Part shown: in pieces, positions 58,131 through 64,000 of the stretch | Layout: every line of letters starts with the position of its first letter | Numbering within the stretch: the first letter of the stretch is position 1 | Source of the DNA: Patulibacter defluvii | Lineage (GTDB): Bacteria > Actinomycetota > Thermoleophilia > Solirubrobacterales > Solirubrobacteraceae | Reading direction: 5' to 3' | Assembly (NCBI RefSeq): GCF_034096925.1 | Contig: NZ_JAWZSQ010000004.1 | Coordinates: forward strand, 1-64,000 | DNA length: 64,000 bases | Notes under the pieces: model-generated | Database searches by the model: none | Seen by the model: only the letters and a program-made list of their open reading frames with translations | Told to the model about the DNA's origin: nothing | Translations under genes and position numbers: made by a program

Positions 58131-60193
58131 GGGTCGATCACTCCGACGGTCTCGACGTGGATGCCCGGTCCGATCTCGTTGTACGAGCAGACCGGGAGCT
58201 GCGGAAGGGCCTGCGCGACCAGCCGCCGCAGGTGGCGGCGGACGCGGGTCGAGCAGAGCAGGACGGGGTGGACGCCGCGGTTGGCGGCCTGGTCGCTCTC
58301 GGCCCGCAGCGCCCCGACCAGGGCCTGGGCGCGGGCGGGATCCATCGCCAGGTACTCGCCGTCCGGGGTCTGGACGATCGCGCCGGCGACCTCCTGCTCG
58401 ACCGTCGGGTCGAGCGCCAGCGCCGGCAGCCGCCGCTCCAGGTCCAGGTGCGGGGCGGTGATCTGGCGGGCGAGGGCCTGGCGGGCGTGCTCGGCCAGCA
58501 CCTCGGGGTCGCGGGTGACGCGGGCGCGGTCGCCGATCGCCTCGAGGATCGCCCCGAGGTCGCGGATCGAGACGCCCTCGGCCAGCAGCTGCTGGAGCAC
58601 GCGCTGGATCTCGCCGAGGGTCAGGGCCTCGCCCACCACCTCGTCGACGACGGCGGCGTTGGTCTCCTTCAGGCCGTCGAGCAGCTCGCGGACGTCCTGA
58701 CGGGTCAGCAGCTCGCCGGCGTGGGCCCGTAGCTGCTCGGTCAGGTGGGTGACGACGACCGACTCGCCGTCGACCACCGTGTAGCCGAGCGCCTCGGCCT
58801 CGCCGCGGGCGTCCTCGACGATCCAGGTCGCCGGCAGGCCGAAGGCCGGCTCGGTGGTCGGCACGCCGCCCAGCTCGCCGACCGCGTCGCCCGGATCCAT
58901 CGCCAGGTGGTGGCCGCCCAGCAGCCGCCCGCGCGCGACCTCGGCCCCGCGCACGCGGATCACGTACTCGTGCGCCTCCAGGCCCGGCTCGTCGTGGACC
59001 CGGACCGGCGGGATCACCAGCCCCAGCTCGCCCGCCAGCTGCCGCCGCACGTGCGAGATCCGCGACAGCAGCGAGCCCTGGGCGCGGCGGTCGACCATCG
59101 CCACCAGCCCGTAGCCGATCGCCAGCTCGAGCGGGTCGGGCGGCGCGGTCCGGACGCCGGCCTCGGGCGCCGGCAGCGCGGCCGCCGCGGCCTGCTCGTC
59201 GGCGGCGGCGCCGGCCCGCTGCTCCTCCTGGGCCCGCCGGCGCAGCACCAGGCCGACGGCCAGCAGCCCGCCGCCGACCAGCAGGAACGGCAGCTTCGGC
59301 ATCCCCGGCACCAGCGCCAGCACCAGGATCAGCGCCCCGGCCACCAGCGGCGCCTTGCGCTGGCGGAGGATCTGGTGGGCGATGTCGCTGCCGAGGTCGC
59401 CGTCCGAGGCCGCGCGGGTGACGATGATGCCGGTCGCGACCGAGATCAGCAGCGCCGGCACCTGGGCGGCCAGGCCGTCGCCGATCGTCAGCAGCGAGAA
59501 GCGGTGGGCGGCGTCGCCGAACGACATCCCCATCGAGAGGACGCCGATCGCGAGCCCGCCCAGCAGGTTGATCAGCGTGATCAGGACGGCGGCGATCGCG
59601 TCGCCCTTGACGAACTTCGAGGCCCCGTCCATCGCGCCGTAGAAGTCGGCCTCGCGGGCGATGTCGGCCCGCCGCTCGCGCGCCTGGTCCTCGCTGATCT
59701 GGCCCGAGTTGAGGTCGGCGTCGATCGCCATCTGCTTGCCCGGCATCGCGTCGAGCGTGAAGCGGGCGGCGACCTCGGCCACGCGGCCGGCGCCGTTGGT
59801 GACGACCACGAACTGGATCACGACCAGGATCAGGAAGACGACCAGCCCGACCACCAGGTTGCCGCCGACGACGAAGTCGCCGAAGGCGTGGACCACCTGG
59901 CCGGCGTCGCCCCCGGAGAGGATCAGCCGCGTCACCGAGACGTTGATCGCCAGCCGGAAGATCGTGGCCAGCAGCAGCAGGCTGGGGAAGATCGAGAGGT
60001 CGAGCGCCCGCCCCAGGTACATCGTCGCGACCACGACCGCGATCGCCAGCGCGATGTCGACCGTGATCGCCAGGTCGAGCAGGATCGGCGGCAGCGGCAC
60101 GATCAGCATCGCCACCACGACCACGATCCCGACTGCGGCCAGCAGGTCGCTGTGGCGCAGCAGCCGCTCCAGCGATCCCCGATCGCGGCTCAC
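58127..60193 (-). CDS. flhA: Flagellar export gate protein FlhA
   Basis: The 688-residue protein has the eight-helix N-terminal half (LLLATIFRLAINVSVTRLIL, GRVAEVAARFTLDAMPGKQMAIDADLN, the FHIPEP-type signature) and the large cytoplasmic domain from about 340 (LELAIGYGLVAMVDRR, LAMDPGDAVGELGGVPT, PVLLCSTRVRRHLRRLVAQAL). It forms the nonameric proton-driven gate ring of the export machine. It overlaps flhB upstream and flhF downstream by four bases each. Confidence 0.97.
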   Translation of the reverse strand: MSRDRGSLERLLRHSDLLAAVGIVVVVAMLIVPLPPILLDLAITVDIALAIAVVVATMYLGRALDLSIFPSLLLLATIFRLAINVSVTRLILSGGDAGQVVHAFGDFVVGGNLVVGLVVFLILVVIQFVVVTNGAGRVAEVAARFTLDAMPGKQMAIDADLNSGQISEDQARERRADIAREADFYGAMDGASKFVKGDAIAAVLITLINLLGGLAIGVLSMGMSFGDAAHRFSLLTIGDGLAAQVPALLISVATGIIVTRAASDGDLGSDIAHQILRQRKAPLVAGALILVLALVPGMPKLPFLLVGGGLLAVGLVLRRRAQEEQRAGAAADEQAAAAALPAPEAGVRTAPPDPLELAIGYGLVAMVDRRAQGSLLSRISHVRRQLAGELGLVIPPVRVHDEPGLEAHEYVIRVRGAEVARGRLLGGHHLAMDPGDAVGELGGVPTTEPAFGLPATWIVEDARGEAEALGYTVVDGESVVVTHLTEQLRAHAGELLTRQDVRELLDGLKETNAAVVDEVVGEALTLGEIQRVLQQLLAEGVSIRDLGAILEAIGDRARVTRDPEVLAEHARQALARQITAPHLDLERRLPALALDPTVEQEVAGAIVQTPDGEYLAMDPARAQALVGALRAESDQAANRGVHPVLLCSTRVRRHLRRLVAQALPQLPVCSYNEIGPGIHVETVGVIDP

Positions 60194-61257
60194 GCGACCC
60201 GCCTCCGGCCGACCCGGTAGACGAACGCCAGCACCTCGGCGACCGCCTGGTACAGCTGCTCGGGAATCGCCTGGCCGACCTCGACCTGGCGGTGCAGGGC
60301 TCGGGCCAGCGGCGGCTCCTCGACGACCGCGACCCCGTGCTCGCGGGCCCGCTCGCGGATCCGCAGGGCGACCAGGTCGAGGCCCTTGGCGACGACGGTC
60401 GGCGCCGACGACCCGGCCACGTAGCGGAGCGCGACGGCGACGTGGGTCGGGTTGGCGATCACCACGTCGGCGGTCGCGACGTCGGCCATCATCCGCCGCC
60501 GGGCGGCGTCGGTCTGGCGCTGGCGGAGGGCCATCCGGACCTCCGGCGGCAGGTCCTGCTGGCGCTGCTCCATCCGCACCTCCTGGCGCGTCATCCGGAT
60601 CTGCTTCTCGTGCCGGCGCCGCTGCCAGACCAGGTCGAGCGCCCCGATCACCAGGTAGGCGGCCGCGGCCCGCAGGGCGATGTCGAGCGCGCCGTCGCCG
60701 ATCGCCGCCGCCAGCACCTGCGGGCCGACGCCGGTCAGCTCGGCGATCTCGTCGATCCGCGGCACCAGCACCAGCGCCGTCACCACCCCGATCACGAGCA
60801 TCTTGGCGAACGCCTTCAGCGTCTCGACCAGCGCGTTCTTGCCGAACAGGTTCTTGGCGCCCTGGAGCGGATCGAGCTTGCGGAAGTCCGGCTTCAGCGC
60901 CTTCGGCGTCAGCTTCACGTTGACCTGGGCGAGGTTGATCACCACCGCCGCGACCGCCACCGCGGCGGCGACCGGCGCCACCACCCGCACCAGCACCGCG
61001 CCGGCGGCCGTGGCCAGGCCCGGCAGCGCCTCGGGCGCGGTCGCGCCGTCGGCGTGGCCGATCAGCGCGAACGAGGCCCGCATCGCGTCCTGGAGCGCCC
61101 CGAAGGCGCCCGGCCCGGCGACCGACAGCGCCAGCAGCCCGGCCAGCAGCACCACCGCCCCGGTCAGGTCGGTCGAGCGTGCCACCTGGCCCTTGCCGCG
61201 GGTCTCCTCGCGCTTGCGCGGGGTGGCCTTCTCGGTCCGCTCCTCGCCGCTGGCCAT
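60190..61257 (-). CDS. flhB: Flagellar export switch protein FlhB
   Basis: The 355-residue protein begins EERTEKATPRKREETRGKGQVARS, the FlhB signature, has four membrane helices, and carries the self-cleavage site NPTH (VVIANPTHVAVALRY) near 268. Cleavage switches export from rod/hook to filament substrates. The ATG overlaps the fliR stop by one base (TGATG). Confidence 0.97.
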   Translation of the reverse strand: MASGEERTEKATPRKREETRGKGQVARSTDLTGAVVLLAGLLALSVAGPGAFGALQDAMRASFALIGHADGATAPEALPGLATAAGAVLVRVVAPVAAAVAVAAVVINLAQVNVKLTPKALKPDFRKLDPLQGAKNLFGKNALVETLKAFAKMLVIGVVTALVLVPRIDEIAELTGVGPQVLAAAIGDGALDIALRAAAAYLVIGALDLVWQRRRHEKQIRMTRQEVRMEQRQQDLPPEVRMALRQRQTDAARRRMMADVATADVVIANPTHVAVALRYVAGSSAPTVVAKGLDLVALRIRERAREHGVAVVEEPPLARALHRQVEVGQAIPEQLYQAVAEVLAFVYRVGRRRVA

Positions 61258-62045
61258 CAGCTCGCCACCCGCAGGGTCTGGAGCGCGGCGGCGACGCTCT
61301 CGGTCAGGCGGTCGCCGAACCAGCCGGCGGCGAACGGCAGCGTCGCGATCGTCAGCAGCAGCCCGACGACGACCTTGGCCGGGAAGCCGACCGCGAAGAC
61401 GTTCATCTGCGGGACGACCCGCGAGACCATCCCGAAGGCGGCGTCGGTCAGGACCAGCGCCAGCAGCACCGGGGCGCCGACCTCGAGCGCCGCGACCAGG
61501 ATCTGGGAGAAGGCGCGGAAGCTGCCGGCGACCATCGTCCGCAGGTCGGGGAAGACGTCGAGCGGCACCAGGTCGTAGGTCCGCGCCAGCCCCTGGACGA
61601 TGTACTGGTCGCCCCCGATCGCGACCAGGATCGCCACCCCGAGCAGCGTGTAGAGCTGGCTGACGACCGCCCCCTGGGTCCCGGTCAGGGGGTCGACGAG
61701 GGCCCCGAACGCGAACCCGATCTGGAGGTCGATCAGCGTCCCCGCCGCCTGCAGCCCGGCCAGCAGCGCGGCCAGCGCGAGCGCGAACGCCAGCCCCACC
61801 AGCAGCTCCTTGACCAGCAGCTCGGTGAAGGGCAGCGGCGCCGTCGGCACGCGGCCGCCGGCGAGCGCGACCGGGGCGATCCCGACCGCCAGCCCGACCG
61901 CCACGATCCCCCGCACCCGCCGCGGGATCATGCTCGACGAGAACAGCGGCGCCAGCAGGAACAGCGGGCTGATCCGCGCGATCACCAGCAGGATCGCCGC
62001 CGGCTGCAGCCCGGTCAGCGCCTCGACCGCCTGCTGCGCGGTCAC
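61257..62045 (-). CDS. fliR: Flagellar export gate protein FliR
   Basis: The 262-residue protein has the FliR helices and motifs: VIARISPLFLLAPLFSSSMIP, ELLVGLAFALALAALLAGL, ALEVGAPVLLALVLTDAAFGM and RVVPQMNVFAVGFPAKVVVG. It forms the core gate with FliP and FliQ. GTG 62045 overlaps the fliQ stop (GTGA); the frame is open further upstream as a shadow only. Confidence 0.95.
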   Translation of the reverse strand: MTAQQAVEALTGLQPAAILLVIARISPLFLLAPLFSSSMIPRRVRGIVAVGLAVGIAPVALAGGRVPTAPLPFTELLVKELLVGLAFALALAALLAGLQAAGTLIDLQIGFAFGALVDPLTGTQGAVVSQLYTLLGVAILVAIGGDQYIVQGLARTYDLVPLDVFPDLRTMVAGSFRAFSQILVAALEVGAPVLLALVLTDAAFGMVSRVVPQMNVFAVGFPAKVVVGLLLTIATLPFAAGWFGDRLTESVAAALQTLRVAS

Positions 62046-62320
62046 TCGCCGGCCCCCACGATGATCGGGATCGAGCCGTACAGCTCGGTCGCCCAGCCGA
62101 CCAGCTGGTCGAGCATCCAAGGGCCGGCGATCAGCAGCACCACCCCGGCCACGATCAGCTTCGGGATGAACTGCAGGCTCTGCTCCTGGATCTGGGTGAC
62201 GGCCTGGAAGATCGAGATCAGGACCCCGACCACCAACCCGGCTCCGAGCAGCGGCGCCCCGAGCTTGAAGGCCAGCTCCATCGCGTCGGTGGTGATCGAG
62301 ACCGCCGTGTCCTGGTTCAC
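62042..62320 (-). CDS. fliQ: Flagellar export gate protein FliQ
   Basis: The 92-residue protein has two long helices with the FliQ phrases AMELAFKLGAPLLGAGLVVG, LISIFQAVTQIQEQSLQFIP and GPWMLDQLVGW. Its start is 13 bases after the fliP stop and its end overlaps fliR. Confidence 0.95.
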   Translation of the reverse strand: MNQDTAVSITTDAMELAFKLGAPLLGAGLVVGVLISIFQAVTQIQEQSLQFIPKLIVAGVVLLIAGPWMLDQLVGWATELYGSIPIIVGAGE

Positions 62321-62333
62321 GTCGCGGCTCCGC

Positions 62334-62966
62334 TCAGGCGAACGACTGGACCAGCGAGCGGGTGATCAGCGCCCACCCGTCGACCAGCACGAAGAGCAGG
62401 ATCTTGAAGGGCAGCGAGATGAAGACCGGCGGCAGCATGATCATGCCGAGGCTCATCAGGGTCGCCGAGACGACCAGATCGATGACCAGGAACGGCAGGA
62501 AGATCAGGAAGCCGATCTGGAACGCCGTCTTCAGCTCGCTGATCACGAAGGCGGGGATCAGGACCCGGGTCGGGATGTCGGCGCGGGTCCGCGGGCGGCG
62601 GACCTTGCCCAGCCGCACGAACAGCCGCAGGTCGCTGGTGCGCGTCTGGCGGAACATGAACTCGCGCAGCGGCCCCTGCCCGCGGTCGATCGCCTCGACG
62701 GTCGAGATCTTGCCCGCGATCGCCGGCGCGACGGCGTCCTTGCGGACCTCGTCGAAGGTCGGGCCCATCACGAACAGGGTCAGGAAGAGCGCGATCCCGA
62801 CCAGCACCTGGTTCGGCGGCGTCGACTGGGTGCCGAGCCCGGCCCGCACGAACCCGAGCACGATCAGGATCCGGGTGAAGCTGGTGACGCAGAAGAGCAG
62901 CGCCGGGACCAGCGACAGCGATCCGACGAGCAGCAGCAGCTGGACCGCGTTGCCGCTGTCGGTCAT
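62334..62966 (-). CDS. fliP: Flagellar export gate protein FliP
   Basis: The 210-residue protein has the FliP motifs: LVPALLFCVTSFTRILIVLGF, STPPNQVLVGIALFLTLFVMGP, LIPAFVISELKTAFQIGFLIFLP and SLGMIMLPPVFISLPFKILLF. The cleavable signal of longer FliP proteins is missing, as in many Gram-positives. The ATG overlaps the fliO stop (ATGA). Confidence 0.96.
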   Translation of the reverse strand: MTDSGNAVQLLLLVGSLSLVPALLFCVTSFTRILIVLGFVRAGLGTQSTPPNQVLVGIALFLTLFVMGPTFDEVRKDAVAPAIAGKISTVEAIDRGQGPLREFMFRQTRTSDLRLFVRLGKVRRPRTRADIPTRVLIPAFVISELKTAFQIGFLIFLPFLVIDLVVSATLMSLGMIMLPPVFISLPFKILLFVLVDGWALITRSLVQSFA

Positions 62967-63544
62967 CGCCGCACCGTCCGTGCGCGCAGGCGGTCGAGCA
63001 GCTCGTCGAGCGGCGCGCGGCGGCGGACCGCTGGCGGCGGCCCCGCTCCGTCGTCGTCCTCGTCCTCGGGCAGCAGGCCGCGGCGGCGGGCCTCGTCGGC
63101 GTCGTAGCGGGCGACGGTCGTCGCGCCACCCGAGCCGGTGGCCAGCAGCAGGTACTCGTCGCCGGCCCGCACCAGGTGCAGCGCGCCGCCGGGGGCCAGC
63201 GGCAGCGAGGCGACCGACGTCAGCCCCTGGCCGAGCGGCTGCTCGCGTGAGCGCTTGACCTGGCGCAGGATCCACGAGATCCCGTAGATCACCGCCACCA
63301 CGACCAGCAGGCCGACGATCGTGCGCGCCAGCCCACCGCCGGAGCCGACGTGGCCGGTGGCCGCGTCGGCGCCGTCGCCGAGGTCGATCGGGGTCCGCTC
63401 GCCGCGGTCGTCGGCGGCCCGCGCCAGCGCCGCCGTCAGCAGCGGGGCGCTGGCCGCGGCCAGCGTGGCGCGGCCGAGCGCGCGGCGCGCCCGCGGCGGG
63501 CGGCGGGCACGGCGGTGCGGCGGGTGGCGGGGACGGCGGGGCAT
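62963..63544 (-). CDS. fliO: Flagellar biosynthesis protein FliO
   Basis: The 193-residue protein has a basic N-terminus, a hydrophobic segment with AAASAPLLTAALARA, a membrane helix (LARTIVGLLVVVAVIYGISWIL) near 80 and the FliO cytoplasmic domain (LTSVASLPLAPGGALHLVRAG, EYLLLATGSGGATTVARYD). FliO helps FliP assemble. ATG 63544 is chosen because the sigma-28 promoter at 63583-63609 would start RNA near 63576; a TTG at 63622 in the same frame lies upstream of that start point. Confidence 0.88.
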   Translation of the reverse strand: MPRRPRHPPHRRARRPPRARRALGRATLAAASAPLLTAALARAADDRGERTPIDLGDGADAATGHVGSGGGLARTIVGLLVVVAVIYGISWILRQVKRSREQPLGQGLTSVASLPLAPGGALHLVRAGDEYLLLATGSGGATTVARYDADEARRRGLLPEDEDDDGAGPPPAVRRRAPLDELLDRLRARTVRR

Positions 63545-63582
63545 CGGGATCGCGGGCGCGGCGGCGGCGCCGACGTCCGCGT

Positions 63583-63609
63583 TGATCGGCCCGCCGAACG
63601 GGAACTTGA
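63583..63609 (-). promoter_or_regulatory. Sigma-28 (FliA) promoter of the fliO-flhF operon
   Basis: On the minus strand, TCAAGTTC (63609-63602), 11 bases, GCCGATCA (63590-63583). It differs at a single base from the flagellin promoter boxes. The start point near 63576 gives a leader of about 32 bases to the fliO ATG. Confidence 0.85.
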
Positions 63610-63632
63610 GGCCGTTTCGCAATGGCCGGCGA

Positions 63633-64000
63633 TCAGGCGCGGGAGGGCGACGACCAGCGGTCGGCGGCGGCCGCCCGCGGCCCCGGTGACGACGGCAGCC
63701 GCAGCGCCCGCTCGCGGGCCGGCGGCGCGCTCGCGACGACCGCCGCGGCCGGCGGTGCGGACGCCGCGGCGACCGGACGCGCCCGCTCCCAGTCGATCGC
63801 GCCGGCGGGATCGATCCGCGGCCGCAGCCGCGCCTCGACCGCCGGCCAGGCGCCGCAGGCGACCCACTCCCGCAGCCGCCGCCAGCAGGTGACGCCCGAC
63901 CCGCAGCCCAGCTCCTGCGGCAGGTCGCCCCAGCCGCTGCCGGTCGCGAGGACGTGCAGGACCCCCTCCAGCACTGCCCGGTCGTCGTGGCGGCGCCGGC
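63633..64000 (-). CDS. IS5-type transposase N-terminal domain (DUF4096) protein, 5' part cut by window end
   Basis: The frame runs off the window end. The visible part reads HDDRAVLEGVLHVLATGSGW, then GDLPQELGCGSGVTCWRRLREWV, the DUF4096 domain that starts many IS5-group transposases. After IDWERA, where the transposase would continue into its DDE catalytic core, the sequence becomes Ala/Pro-rich and stops within 50 residues. It is either a truncated insertion-sequence gene or a domesticated helix-turn-helix protein. It ends 24 bases before the fliO promoter and has the same GC level as the flagellar genes. Confidence 0.7.
   Translation of the reverse strand, partial: RRRHDDRAVLEGVLHVLATGSGWGDLPQELGCGSGVTCWRRLREWVACGAWPAVEARLRPRIDPAGAIDWERARPVAAASAPPAAAVVASAPPARERALRLPSSPGPRAAAADRWSSPSRA

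Noticed and set aside
58745..60220. A 491-codon plus-strand frame opposite flhA
   Set aside because: Shadow of flhA; rich in Asp, Arg and Gln with no fold-like pattern.

Overview
The window is very GC-rich (about 73%) bacterial chromosome with tightly packed genes on both strands. It most likely comes from a flagellated member of the Solirubrobacterales (class Thermoleophilia, deep-branching Actinobacteria; Patulibacter, Conexibacter or Solirubrobacter-like). The grounds are coenzyme F420 genes including a CofG-CofH fusion, an actinobacterial-style EthA monooxygenase, DUF2277, collagen-like exported proteins with an LFVALGGTSYAA leader, and a flagellar export cluster. The genus is an inference; no rRNA is present.

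Layout. 1-10.6 kb: end of a coiled-coil protein, a sigma factor fused to anti-sigma and membrane parts, a divergent PucR-type regulator/EthA-like monooxygenase pair, a HigBA-type toxin-antitoxin pair, tRNA-Pro, a zinc metallopeptidase, and an ECF sigma/membrane-partner pair directly behind tRNA-Gly. 10.6-16.2 kb: coupled pheA-tyrA, then a drug-exporter gene and a three-C-domain cation transporter whose ends overlap out of frame. 16.2-18.5 kb: tRNA-Trp followed by a decayed phage-like stretch (broken DNA methyltransferase) and a lower-GC secreted-protein/small-membrane-protein pair. 18.5-30 kb: secreted hydrolases and nucleases, two tRNA-Leu genes, a Ca-binding repeat protein, inositol monophosphatase, amidase, dehydrogenase and membrane proteins.

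30-39.3 kb is dominated by F420 metabolism: npdG-cofD-cofC-cofE on the plus strand and fbiC on the minus strand. Between them lie greA and a 1072-residue secreted nuclease preceded by a three-unit PHO-box-like repeat, which suggests phosphate-starvation control. 39.3-53.7 kb: an orphan substrate-binding lipoprotein, ygfZ, crotonyl-CoA carboxylase/reductase and ethylmalonyl-CoA mutase (two key enzymes of the ethylmalonyl-CoA pathway), a barnase/barstar-type pair, clpS, osmC, a metallo-beta-lactamase-fold hydrolase, a collagen-like surface protein, an ene-reductase/short-chain dehydrogenase pair and an RNB exonuclease. 53.7-64 kb: flagellar regulation and export: fliA, a CHAP hydrolase, flagellin, and the overlapping minus-strand run fliO-P-Q-R-flhB-flhA-flhF.

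Two regulatory themes stand out. Flagellin and fliO each have a near-identical sigma-28 promoter (TCAAGTYC, 11 bases, GCCGATCA), the expected target of the FliA encoded beside them. About twenty genes have a TANNNT -10 box ending only 6-8 bases before the start codon and no Shine-Dalgarno sequence, so leaderless mRNA appears to be a main mode of expression here. These boxes were used to choose many of the start codons below.
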